From contig CAVVEV010000011.1 of assembly GCA_963747335.1 (NCBI GenBank), positions 82,971 through 146,970 on the forward strand: a DNA stretch of 64,000 nt, in the 5' to 3' direction. Shown here in pieces: positions 15,240 to 22,855 of this stretch (position 1 is the first letter of the stretch; each line of letters opens with the position of its first letter). Both the position numbers and the translations under genes were made by a program. A model generated the notes under the pieces. It saw only the letters and a list, made by a program, of their open reading frames with translations, was not told the DNA's origin and ran no database searches. Source of the DNA: Prado023 sp963747335. GTDB lineage: Bacteria > Actinomycetota > Actinomycetes > S36-B12 > CAIYMF01.

Positions 15240-16598
15240 TCAGGCGTCGGGGTTGGCCAGCGGGATCGTGAAGCCGAGCGCGGCACCGCCGTCCGGTTGG
15301 TTGATGGCGAACACCCGACCGCCGTGGCCCACGGCGACGTCGCGAACGATCGCCAGTCCGAGCCCGGACCCGGGCAGGGCGCGCGCAGCGGTGGACCGGT
15401 AGAAGCGGTCGAAGACGTGGGGCAGATCGGCCGGGTCGATGCCGGGCCCGCGGTCGCGGACGACGACCGATCCCTGATCGAGCACCAGCTCGATGGGCGT
15501 ATCCGCGGGCGAGAACTTGGCGGCGTTCTCCACCAGGTTCCAGATGGCACGTTCCAGGGCGGTCGGGTGGCCCAGCACGGTGGAGCCATCGGCGGTCAGG
15601 GTGATCATCCGGCCGGTGCGACGCTCGGCGCGAGCGACAACCGACTCGGCCAGCCCCGCCAGCGCGACCGGCTCGGGCGGGGCGTCTGCAGGACCGGACT
15701 CGGCCAGGTGCACGATCTCGTTGACCAGGTGGGTCAGTTCGCTGGTCTCACCGCGCAGGTCGGCGATCACCCTGTCGCGCGTCTCCGGCGGCAGTGCGTC
15801 GTACTGGCCGAGCAGGTGCACGTTGGTGCGCAGGGAGGTCAGGGGCGTGCGCAGCTCGTGCCCGGCGTCCTGGACCAGGCGCTGCTGGTCCTCGCGTGCC
15901 TGGCCCAGCCGCAGCAGCATCGCGTCGAAGGCGGATCCAAGCCGCCCGATCTCGTCGGTGCCCCCCGTGGCCACTGGCACGTCGAGCCGGCCGGTGGCGG
16001 TCACCGCCTCGGCGGCCTCGGTGAGCTCCACGAGGCGGGCCGCGCTGCGCCGGGCCAGAAGCCAGCCGGCCAGGACAGCCAGGGCAGCGACGACCACGCC
16101 GATCAGCGTCAGCAGCCAAGCCAGGGATCGGAGCACCGCGACGTTCTCGGTGATGTCGCGGCCCACCTGGATCGCGCCGTTCGAGGCCCCCTCGGTCTGG
16201 GTGACCATGCGCAGCGGCACGCCTGAGACCGTGACGTCCCGGAACCGCTCGTCAGGCTCGGCGGAGCGCGCCAGTGCCAGGTCGGTGTCATCGACCGGGA
16301 GCAGCACCGTGCTCGTGGGCGAGCGCACGACCGAACCGTCGGTGAGCAACGCCTGGGTGGGTAGCAGCAGGCCACGGTCGCTGCGGCCGCGAGGGCCGTC
16401 GCCGTCGTCGGCCAGGTCGCGGGACACGCGGCCCTCGGCGAGGTCCTCGGCCAGGGGCGCGGACACCTCGAGCAGCGAGGCGTCCACCTCGGAGGCCAGA
16501 CGCCCAGCGGTGGCGGCGTAGGCCAGGACGCCCATGAGCGCGGCCGCCGCAGTCACCACGGCACCGAAGAGCAGCGCGAGCCGGGTCTGCAGGCGCAC
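15240..16598 (-). CDS. Sensor histidine kinase, MprB-like
   Basis: A 452-residue membrane kinase. Transmembrane helix 1 (about 7-28) and helix 2 (about 160-182) flank a 130-residue extracytoplasmic sensor region; then HAMP (183-235), HisKA with phospho-acceptor His247 in QDAGHELRTPLTSLRTN, and HATPase_c with NLVENAAKFS (N box), DRGPGID (G1) and GSGLGLAIVRDVA (G2). The GTG start lies 3 nt after the response-regulator stop, so the two genes form one operon. The H-box and layout resemble mycobacterial MprB, which responds to envelope stress; the PepSY-repeat gene just upstream may be a target. Confidence 0.9.
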   Translation of the reverse strand: MRLQTRLALLFGAVVTAAAALMGVLAYAATAGRLASEVDASLLEVSAPLAEDLAEGRVSRDLADDGDGPRGRSDRGLLLPTQALLTDGSVVRSPTSTVLLPVDDTDLALARSAEPDERFRDVTVSGVPLRMVTQTEGASNGAIQVGRDITENVAVLRSLAWLLTLIGVVVAALAVLAGWLLARRSAARLVELTEAAEAVTATGRLDVPVATGGTDEIGRLGSAFDAMLLRLGQAREDQQRLVQDAGHELRTPLTSLRTNVHLLGQYDALPPETRDRVIADLRGETSELTHLVNEIVHLAESGPADAPPEPVALAGLAESVVARAERRTGRMITLTADGSTVLGHPTALERAIWNLVENAAKFSPADTPIELVLDQGSVVVRDRGPGIDPADLPHVFDRFYRSTAARALPGSGLGLAIVRDVAVGHGGRVFAINQPDGGAALGFTIPLANPDA

Positions 16599-16601
16599 TG
16601 C

Positions 16602-17309
16602 TCAGTCCTCCCTCATCGTGTACCCGACGCCGCGCACCGATCGGATGAGCGTGTCGCCGGGCAGGTCGAGCTTGCGCCGCAGGTAGCCGATGAACACCGC
16701 CAGGTTCTTCGACTCCGGGCCGAAGTCGTAGCCCCAGATGCGGTCGTAGATGAGGTGGTGCTCCATGACTATCCCGGCGTTGCGCATCAGAAGCTCGAGC
16801 AGGTCGAACTCGGTTCGCGACAGTTGCGCCTCGCGTCCGTGGGACCAGACCCGCCGGGCGGCCGGGTCGAGCCGGACCGGGCCCACCTCCAGGGGGGCAT
16901 CGAGACCGAGGGGGTCCTCCTCAGCGCCGCTCGGGAGGTTGGTGTCCGCGCGGCGCAGCAGGGCGCGCACGCGGGCGAGCACCTCCTCGATGTCGTAGGG
17001 CTTGGGCACGTAGTCGTCGGCGCCGGCGTCCAGGCCGGCGACCCGGTCGGCGGTCTCCGTGCGGGCGGTCACCATCAGGATCGGGACCCGGTTGCCCTCG
17101 GCGCGCAGCACCTGGCAGACGCCCAGGCCGTCGACCCCGGGCATCATCACGTCGAGGATCACCACGTCGAAGTGCGCCGACCGGGTGGTGGCCAGAGCCT
17201 GCACCCCGTCGGCGCACGTGGTGACCTCGTAGCCGGCCAGCTCCAGCGCGGTGGCCAACGACTCCCGGATCGCCCGGTCGTCGTCGGCCACCATCACGCG
17301 CGGAGTCAT
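16602..17309 (-). CDS. OmpR-family response regulator, MprA-like
   Basis: A 235-residue regulator. The receiver domain (1-120) has the acidic pocket Asp9-Asp10-Asp11, phospho-acceptor Asp53 in VVILDVMMPG, Thr81 and Lys103. The C-terminal winged helix (about 140-233) has the recognition region GPESKNLAVFIGYLRRKL and RSVRGVGYTM. It is first in the operon with the sensor kinase. The exported PepSY protein is encoded 20 bp upstream on the same strand and may be co-transcribed. Confidence 0.92.
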   Translation of the reverse strand: MTPRVMVADDDRAIRESLATALELAGYEVTTCADGVQALATTRSAHFDVVILDVMMPGVDGLGVCQVLRAEGNRVPILMVTARTETADRVAGLDAGADDYVPKPYDIEEVLARVRALLRRADTNLPSGAEEDPLGLDAPLEVGPVRLDPAARRVWSHGREAQLSRTEFDLLELLMRNAGIVMEHHLIYDRIWGYDFGPESKNLAVFIGYLRRKLDLPGDTLIRSVRGVGYTMRED

Positions 17310-17329
17310 GGCCGAAGTCTGCCCCAGCC

Positions 17330-18109
17330 TCAGGCGGACGTGGTCGAGCTGGGTGAGGCTGTCGCGTCGTCGCTGGCGTCACCATCTCGGTCGCCATCGC
17401 GGTCCCCGTCCCGGGCGCCGTCGCGGTCCCCGTCCCGGGCGCCGTCGCGGTCCCCGTCGCGGTCCCCGTCGCGGGCGCCGCGGCCATGCCCGCCGCGACC
17501 CCCGGAGAACTCCTCCACGGAGGTGACGATGAAGTCGGCATCCATGAGCACGACGACCTCGGTGCCGTCGCCCTTGCGTACGTGGGCCTCGTACGTTGCC
17601 CCGCCATCGGAGTCGGTCTCGACGCGGATCACGGTGCCGCCCTCGACGGCGGACGTCGCGGCAGCGGTCGCCCTCTCAGCGTCGTCCCCGGTCAGAGGCG
17701 TCTCGTTCGGGCCGCCGCGGCCACCGTCACCGCGGCCACCGCGCCCGTCGAACTCCTCGACGGAGGTGACGTTGAAGCTGTCGTCCATGAGGACGACCAC
17801 CTCGCTGCCGTCGCTCTTGCGGACGTGAGCCTCGTAGCTGGCCTGACCATCGCCGTCGGTCTCGACGCGGATGATCGTGCCCCCGGGCACGGCCTTGTTG
17901 GCCGCTGCCGTGGCCTTCTCCGCGTCACTTCCGGTCAGCGGGGTCTCGGCCGTGTGACCCGAGTCCGCTGTGGCCGTCGAGCTCGGGTTCGGGGTGGCGT
18001 CGTCTGCCGGGCTCGAGGTGGTGGGGCTGGCCACCGCGATGGCGGTGGCTGCCAGGACGGCTGTCGCACCAGCTGCGATGCTGGCGCCGATCGTGGTCCT
18101 GCGGTTCAT
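17330..18109 (-). CDS. Exported protein with two PepSY-like repeats and RDGD tail
   Basis: A 259-residue protein. The signal peptide (MNRRTTIGASIAAGATAVLAATAIAVA) is followed by an acidic linker, then two nearly identical 75-residue modules (about 55-120 and 138-203), each reading ETPLTG-DAE-AT-A, GGT-IRVETD, YEAHVRK-DG-EVVVLMD and VTSVEEF. These match the PepSY fold, a small extracytoplasmic domain thought to bind or restrain proteins. The tail is a run of ARDGDRDG repeats encoded by 24-bp tandem repeats, then a Ser/Thr end. It has no anchor, so it is secreted or periplasmic-like. Position next to the MprAB-like pair suggests a link to envelope stress. Confidence 0.8.
   Translation of the reverse strand: MNRRTTIGASIAAGATAVLAATAIAVASPTTSSPADDATPNPSSTATADSGHTAETPLTGSDAEKATAAANKAVPGGTIIRVETDGDGQASYEAHVRKSDGSEVVVLMDDSFNVTSVEEFDGRGGRGDGGRGGPNETPLTGDDAERATAAATSAVEGGTVIRVETDSDGGATYEAHVRKGDGTEVVVLMDADFIVTSVEEFSGGRGGHGRGARDGDRDGDRDGARDGDRDGARDGDRDGDRDGDASDDATASPSSTTSA
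17383..17481 (-). repeat. 24-bp tandem repeats coding for ARDGDRDG
   Basis: Two exact 24-bp copies lie at 17399-17422 and 17423-17446, with degenerate 12-bp half units on both sides. On the coding strand they give alternating Arg-Asp-Gly-Asp. Such in-frame repeats can change copy number by slippage. Confidence 0.8.
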
Positions 18110-18286
18110 GGTGGTATCCCTTAATCAGTGGATGGCCGCGGTTGCGTGCGGCCGTGATCACACTGTTGCCGCCCCAGGTAGGAACCCGATCGTGCATGGG
18201 TAAGGGGTCGGTGTGAACGGCCACCTGACCGTGACGGCTGCGAGGTCTCAGGACCAGTCCCGGTCCCGGGTGGACGGATCGTTGCG

Positions 18287-18874
18287 CTACTGCCCTGGCA
18301 TCCGGTCCGTGCCGGACTCGGGGCGCCAGCCCGGGGGTGGATCCTCGCCGACCCGGCCGTCGATGGCCTCCCGGATCAGGTCGGCATGCCCCGTGTGCCG
18401 GCCGTACTCCTCGACGAGGTCGAAGAGAAGTCGACGCAGGCTCGCGTGCCCCCCGTCGTCCGTGGCGATGTGGACCAGCTGGTCCAGGCCGCCCTCATCG
18501 ACAGCGGTCTGGTAGACGGCCCGGGCGGCCGCGACTGCATCGTCATAGCCGGCGTAGAGCGTCTCGGCGCTGTCGTCGGCGGCCGAGGCGAAGTCCCAAC
18601 CCGGATTGGCCTCCCAGTCGACGGCCTCCCACGGTGCGCCCGGTGACTGTCCAGCGCGCTTGAATCGCGACTGGAAGGCTTCGACGAAGGCAAGGTGCTT
18701 GAGCAGGGACCCGATCGTCAGCGAGGAGCTGCCGACCGTGACCTGTAGGTCGTCGTCGACGAGACCGTCGGCCTTCCACCGGAACGTGGTGCGCAGGCGG
18801 TCCAGCGCTCCGAGGAGGTGCTCGGTCTCGCCGCCGGCCAGTGGCGGCTCCCAGGGGATGTCAGGTGACGACAT
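18287..18874 (-). CDS. DinB/DUF664-family protein
   Basis: A 195-residue four-helix-bundle protein of the DinB superfamily (DUF664 type): MSSPDIPWEPPLAGGETEHLLGALDRLRTTFRWKADGL at the start, SLLKHLAFVEAFQSRF with a metal-ligand-type histidine, and LVEEYGRHTGHADLIREAIDG at the end with the typical paired histidines. Actinobacterial members include mycothiol-dependent transferases. It follows the arr gene with a 10-bp gap and is very likely in its operon. The ATG at 18872-18874 begins the conserved fold. Confidence 0.85.
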   Translation of the reverse strand: MSSPDIPWEPPLAGGETEHLLGALDRLRTTFRWKADGLVDDDLQVTVGSSSLTIGSLLKHLAFVEAFQSRFKRAGQSPGAPWEAVDWEANPGWDFASAADDSAETLYAGYDDAVAAARAVYQTAVDEGGLDQLVHIATDDGGHASLRRLLFDLVEEYGRHTGHADLIREAIDGRVGEDPPPGWRPESGTDRMPGQ

Positions 18875-18884
18875 GTCGCGAACC

Positions 18885-19346
18885 CTAGTCCTCGATGACG
18901 TCGAGGCCCTGTTCGCGCAACTGCGCGAGGTGGTCCAGCATGCCCGCGAGCACCTCGGGGTCGTGGCCCTTCCAATCGTCGAGCTCGGCGACGATGCGCA
19001 GTGGGTGGCGGGTCCGGTAGGACTGGGTGGGGTTGCCGGGGAACCGCTTGTTGGTGACGTTCGGGTCGTCCTCGAAGGGGCCGAGGGGTTCGACCACGTA
19101 GATGTGACCCCGTTCGCCGCTGCCTGCCAACGCAGTGGCGAGCTCAGCCCCCCATGCGGCGGTTTCCGCGAGCGCGGAGAAGTAGATGTTCCTGGACACC
19201 CGACCGTCCTGGTAGTTGGAGCCGTATCCGGCAACGAGCTCGTCGCCGACCGGCAGCGCGGACCTCGTGCCGTGGTAGAAGGGGCCCTCGACCTGGGCGC
19301 AGCTGTCGTAGGTGACCGGAATGTGGGTTTCGGGGTGCTCGGCCAT
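18885..19346 (-). CDS. arr: NAD(+)-rifampin ADP-ribosyltransferase
   Basis: A 153-residue enzyme that transfers ADP-ribose from NAD to rifamycin antibiotics, inactivating them. Hallmarks of Arr: GPFYHGTRSALPVGDELVAG with catalytic-site His25, RNIYFSALAETAAWGAELA with Tyr55, HIYVVEPLGPFEDDPNVTNK with Asp93/94, FPGNPTQSYRTRHPLRIV, and the C-terminal DWKGHDPEVLAGM. The length is as expected for the chromosomal actinobacterial type. It lies downstream of a broken GNAT gene and upstream of the DinB gene on the same strand. Chromosomal arr genes are common in actinomycetes and need not mean recent acquisition. Confidence 0.93.
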   Translation of the reverse strand: MAEHPETHIPVTYDSCAQVEGPFYHGTRSALPVGDELVAGYGSNYQDGRVSRNIYFSALAETAAWGAELATALAGSGERGHIYVVEPLGPFEDDPNVTNKRFPGNPTQSYRTRHPLRIVAELDDWKGHDPEVLAGMLDHLAQLREQGLDVIED

Positions 19347-19367
19347 TCCTGCGGCTCCTCGTTCGTA

Positions 19368-19666
19368 TCAGGCCAGCTCGCGCCGCATGATCAGGCGCGG
19401 CATCTTGCTGGCGATGGCGTCTGTGGTCCCGATGACCTCGAAGCCCCCCCGCTGGAACATCGAGCGGGTGCCGACGAAGGCCATCGTCGTGTCCATCTGA
19501 CCGGGCGGGTCCACGGGATAGGCTCCTCGATGTCCCCGGCCCGCAGGCGATGCGACAGGCACCAGCAGTGCGTCGCGCGCCGGTTCGGGTTGATGACGTC
19601 AGCGAAGTCCTCGAACCGGTCAGACGTCACTGGATGGGTCTGCCACGACACAGGGCTATTGAACAC
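19368..19666 (-). pseudogene. GNAT acetyltransferase remnant with internal deletion
   Basis: The frame from 19666 reads an N-terminus typical of an actinobacterial GNAT group (SDRFEDFADVINPNRRATHC, CLSHRL). Near 19525 the good reading moves one frame and becomes the C-terminus of the same family (YPVDPPGQMDTTMAFVGTRS, MFQRGGFEVI, PRLIMRREL; stop at 19368). The middle of about 100 residues, including the acetyl-CoA-binding region, is missing. So this is a deletion derivative, not a sequencing indel. It is directly upstream of arr. Confidence 0.75.
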
Positions 19667-19683
19667 CGGTCTCGCGGGACGGA

Positions 19684-20541
19684 TCAGTCCCGTAGCGGGC
19701 CTGTCACGTCGTACTGGATCGAACGCAGGGTGAACTCGCCGTATGTGAACGGGCCGTCCTGGCGGAGGTAGACCGCGCTCCCGCGGTGCAGGAGGTGTCG
19801 GCCGTCGACGTCGCGGTACTCGGTGACAGGCGTGGACCAGCGCATCGGGACGAAGGTGCCGGTGCTGCTGTCCGGACGGTCGTCGGACCAGAAGTCGACG
19901 AGCTCATCGTGGTCGTTGAACATCAGCGTCGCCGTCACGACGTGCGGGCCGTTGGTGAAGGTGACGGCAGCGCACCGGTCGTCGACCGAGCGCCACGACA
20001 ACCGCGGATCGAGCAGCGCTGCGGGCGCCATCAGGCACATGTCGTTGAGTACGGTCACAGTCTCGGCGGCGCTGATCGCCTCGCCGCTGAGGTCGACCAT
20101 GGTGACGGTCGATGCGACCCGGACGGTGAACGTCGCCTGCTCCTGACGGTACACGTGCAGGGCGCGCACCGGGAGCCCGAACATCCGGGCGTCCATCAGG
20201 AAGAGCCGCGTCGGCCGGCCGAAGGAGTTGTACTGCACGGACCGTGCCCGCATCGGAGCCTGCCCGGGCTTGCTGTACATGGCAGCGTCCATCACCACGC
20301 GCATGGTCTGCGGGCGGGGCCGGCCGACCGCACCCGAGCGCTCGATGTACCGACGCACGGGGTCAGGCAGTCCCGTGAGGTCCTCGGCTGCGAGCGTCGC
20401 CCCTCTCGGCATCATCGGTTGAGTGGCGAACTCCGCCGCGACGACCCGGTCGTGGCGAGCGCGCAGGGAGCGGCCGGTCCCGACATCCCCGGGTGTCTCG
20501 GTCCCGGCGGTCACCGGGCCATCGTCAGGTTCGCCAATCAC
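19684..20541 (-). CDS. DUF6544/DUF6920-like protein
   Basis: A 285-residue soluble protein. After a charged N-terminus it has the family-like segment EDLTGLPDPVRRYIERSGAVG, then MRVVMDAAMYSKPG, ARMFGLPVRALHVYRQ and DLSGEAISAAETVTVLNDM, all-beta in character and similar to proteins labelled DUF6544. The function is unknown. Its ATG overlaps the stop of the MarR regulator by 4 nt, so it is translated from the MarR operon and may be the regulator's effector or target. Confidence 0.6.
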   Translation of the reverse strand: MIGEPDDGPVTAGTETPGDVGTGRSLRARHDRVVAAEFATQPMMPRGATLAAEDLTGLPDPVRRYIERSGAVGRPRPQTMRVVMDAAMYSKPGQAPMRARSVQYNSFGRPTRLFLMDARMFGLPVRALHVYRQEQATFTVRVASTVTMVDLSGEAISAAETVTVLNDMCLMAPAALLDPRLSWRSVDDRCAAVTFTNGPHVVTATLMFNDHDELVDFWSDDRPDSSTGTFVPMRWSTPVTEYRDVDGRHLLHRGSAVYLRQDGPFTYGEFTLRSIQYDVTGPLRD

Positions 20542-21017
20542 GAGCGGTGTTCCTCTCCTGCGGTGGGGGTGGTGAGCGCGGTGAGCCAGCGGCGCACGAG
20601 GGCGAGCAGGTCGCGGGTCTCGGGGGGCGTCAGGCCCGCGAAGGCGTCACCGAGCATGGCCCCGGTGCGCTGCACCATCTGGGGATCGTCGAAATCGCGG
20701 ACCCGGTCGGTCAGCTCGATCCGTGTCGTCCGCGCATCGGTGGGATCCGGCACGAGTCGCACGAAGCCCCGGGCTTCGAGCCCGAGTGCCACCTGCTTGA
20801 CGTTCTGCCGTGAGCTGCCGTACCTCTCGGCGGCCTCGCTGAGGGAGGGGTTGGACCCGGGGAACGTGTTCGTCAGGATCGCCAGGAGCAGCCACTGGCG
20901 GGAGGTGATTCCCAGGTCCGCGAGCTCCCGGTCTGCCCGGCGTGACAGGTGCTGCATGAGGACGAACAGCGCCCCGAAGGCCTCCGCCCGAGTCGCCAGG
21001 AGCTCGTCCTCAGTCAT
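20538..21017 (-). CDS. MarR-family transcriptional regulator
   Basis: A 159-residue winged-helix regulator: helices for dimerisation, then LADLGITSRQWLLLAIL, SLSEAAERYGSSRQNVKQVALGLEARGFV as the helix-turn-helix, and the wing VRLVPDPTDARTTRIELTD, all standard for MarR. MarR proteins are usually repressors released by small ligands. There is no Shine-Dalgarno; the ATG (21015-21017) sits 6 nt after a perfect -10 box, so the mRNA is probably leaderless. A palindrome overlaps that -10 box, fitting autorepression. Confidence 0.9.
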   Translation of the reverse strand: MTEDELLATRAEAFGALFVLMQHLSRRADRELADLGITSRQWLLLAILTNTFPGSNPSLSEAAERYGSSRQNVKQVALGLEARGFVRLVPDPTDARTTRIELTDRVRDFDDPQMVQRTGAMLGDAFAGLTPPETRDLLALVRRWLTALTTPTAGEEHRS

Positions 21018-21052
21018 ATATGTAATGTATTACGCAGTGCGTCATCCGTCAA
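21018..21052 (-). promoter_or_regulatory. Leaderless promoter and palindromic operator of the MarR operon
   Basis: The reverse strand shows TTGACG (21052-21047), a 17-nt spacer, TACATT (21029-21024), 6 nt, then the ATG. The 12-bp palindrome GTAAT-AC-ATTAC (21033-21022) covers the -10 box. The layout suggests that the MarR dimer blocks polymerase directly and that the transcript starts at or next to the A of the ATG. Confidence 0.7.
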
Positions 21053-21786
21053 TCCAGGTGGGGCGTTGGAGGATGGCCCGCGTGAGGCATGGTGTCGGCC
21101 CCCGCTCCTGCGCCCTGACTGCGGATCAGCCGATGCGACGACACCGCCCTGCACCGAGCTCCCTCGGCCTGGTGGTGGGCGCTGCCCGTTGACCAGTCCA
21201 ATCCCATGAGCTGGCGGTCTGCGAGGACGAGGCCCGCGTTCCATCCCGGTGCGCGCCCTCCGCGCGGCGGGACGATCTGCCTCATGTCGTGGCCTGTGCG
21301 CCCGAGCACCCACGCAACCAAGGAGTTGGAGTTCCACATCTCCCCAGTTCGTAGCTCGTCTCGACCCCAGGTCAGTGGCGGTGCCTCTCGCAGCATTCTC
21401 AACACGTCGTCGGCCCTCTCCGGGTCGTCAGTGGTGCGCACAGGGCTGTCGACAGCATCGGCGATGTCCGGGATGAGGCCGCCGGCCCAGCACCGCACTT
21501 CATAGCGGAAGACGCGGAGACGGCCGAGCCATCTCGCTCCGACTGGCCCTTCACGCACGACACCGCGGTCGTCCGCGGAGATGTTCCACACCGGGCCCAT
21601 CTCGATCGCGTAGGTGATGCCGCCACTGTGCAGCATCAGACCGGCGTGGTACAGATCCATGGCGGCCCGGTGATGTTGCCGCGCCGCGAGCCGCTCGTAG
21701 ACGCGGCCGTTCCCACGCACGACATGGCCGCCCGCGCCAAGCGGGAGCCAGTAGAGGTCGACCCATCCCGTGGGTCTGTCGCCCAT
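21049..21786 (-). CDS. Conserved hypothetical protein
   Basis: A 245-residue protein I cannot name. It has no signal peptide or membrane helix at the start (MGDRPTGWVDLYWLPLGAGG) and contains sequence patterns that look conserved: GITYAIEMGPVWN, GARWLGRLRVFRYEVRCW, WGRDELRTGEMWNSNSL, and IVPPRGGRAPGWNAGL. The WNSNS and PPRGGRAPGW motifs suggest an enzyme or ligand-binding fold, possibly cysteine/histidine-hydrolase-like, but I would not assign one. The ATG at 21784-21786 is preferred (GGTGAG upstream); GTG at 21795 is possible. Confidence 0.6.
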   Translation of the reverse strand: MGDRPTGWVDLYWLPLGAGGHVVRGNGRVYERLAARQHHRAAMDLYHAGLMLHSGGITYAIEMGPVWNISADDRGVVREGPVGARWLGRLRVFRYEVRCWAGGLIPDIADAVDSPVRTTDDPERADDVLRMLREAPPLTWGRDELRTGEMWNSNSLVAWVLGRTGHDMRQIVPPRGGRAPGWNAGLVLADRQLMGLDWSTGSAHHQAEGARCRAVSSHRLIRSQGAGAGADTMPHAGHPPTPHLD

Positions 21787-21953
21787 GGCGCTCACCCGAG
21801 ACAGTCAAGCACGCGTTCCGGGACCGGGGCCGTCACGGCCGCTGGTGGCGTGGGTGGCTGCGAACTGCCGGGTGGCCTGCCGCGGCGCGGGGTGGCTCGC
21901 GCGCCGGAAGGGACCGTGATGGGATGGCGGCCTACTCATGGGAGGCGACGCTG

Positions 21954-22565
21954 ATGCAGGTGACGATATTCGGTGCCGCAGGCGCCACGGGCAGGCGCAT
22001 CGTGGACGAGGCGCTGGCCGCAGGTCATGAGGTGACCGTCCTGGTGCGCGACCCGTCGCAGCAGGGTGCCGTCGATCCGCGGGTCACCCTCCACGTCGGC
22101 GATGCCCGTGATCCGGAGGTGGTAGCCCGCGCTGTCGACGGCGTGCAGGGCGTGATCAGCGCGATCGGGGGCCACGGGATGGGGCGCTCGACAGCGATCA
22201 CCGACGCGATGACCACGATCGTTGCCGCCCTGCCCGCCGGCACCCGCCTTCTTGCCGTCAGCACGGTCGGAGCCGGCGACTCAGCGCCACAGTTCCCCCT
22301 CGCTGTCCGGATGACCGTGGGAGTGCTGCTCCGCAATGCGATCGCCGATCACAACGGCCAGGAGCGCGCGATCATGTCAACGGATCTCGACTGGACGATC
22401 GCGCGCTGCGTGGGGCTGACCGACGAGCCGGCGACCGGCGAGGTCCACGTGCTGACCGAGGGGAAGCTGGGCGGTTCCCGGATCGCCCGCGCCGATGTGG
22501 CGCGCTGGCTGGTCGCGAACCTGGAGGACGCCACGTACTCGCGACAGGCGGTCTCCCTCTGGTGA
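21954..22565 (+). CDS. NAD(P)-binding atypical SDR (NmrA/BVR-B-like)
   Basis: A 203-residue single-domain Rossmann protein: MQVTIFGAAGATGRRIVDEAL (GxxGxxG), LVRDPSQQ after strand 2, HVGDARDPEVVARAV and VISAIGG. It ends with the short C-terminal segment typical of the NAD(P)H-binding NmrA/biliverdin-reductase-B group (DLDWTIARCVGLTDEP, RIARADVARWLVANL). It is likely an NADPH-dependent reductase or redox sensor. The ATG at 21954 is supported by GGGAGG eight nt upstream. Confidence 0.85.
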   Translation: MQVTIFGAAGATGRRIVDEALAAGHEVTVLVRDPSQQGAVDPRVTLHVGDARDPEVVARAVDGVQGVISAIGGHGMGRSTAITDAMTTIVAALPAGTRLLAVSTVGAGDSAPQFPLAVRMTVGVLLRNAIADHNGQERAIMSTDLDWTIARCVGLTDEPATGEVHVLTEGKLGGSRIARADVARWLVANLEDATYSRQAVSLW

Positions 22566-22855
22566 AGCGGGCAGTCCGCCCCTGTCATGAGGGCGGGCAG
22601 GGGAAACGAGGAGTCCGTCTGAGCTGTCAGTTCCGGGGTCCGCTGGCGTGATCCGAGGGGTCGGAGTCGGTGGGGGGTGTGCTGCGAGCGTCCGGGCGCG
22701 TCGTGGCGAGCCCCCCCGGGTCTTGGACGGGTCACGTGATGCTCGATGGTCCGGTGGCCGTGTGGGTGGGGAAGCTCGCGGTGCCACGCGTAACGTGGTG
22801 CGCTCCGAGGGAGGTGCACCGTGTCTGAGGTCGTGAACCCGGTCGCTGCACGCTG
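22566..22855. other. Intergenic region with a coupled 11-codon leader ORF
   Basis: Most of this 290-bp stretch has no coding pattern. At its end GAGGGAGGTG (22807-22816) precedes GTG at 22821, which opens an 11-codon frame (MSEVVNPVAAR). Its TGA (22854-22856) shares the A with the ATG of the renalase-like gene. The only good ribosome-binding site is the one before the leader. Confidence 0.4.

Noticed and set aside
17383..17481. CRISPR-like repeat
   Set aside because: Contiguous in-frame tandem repeats without unique spacers.
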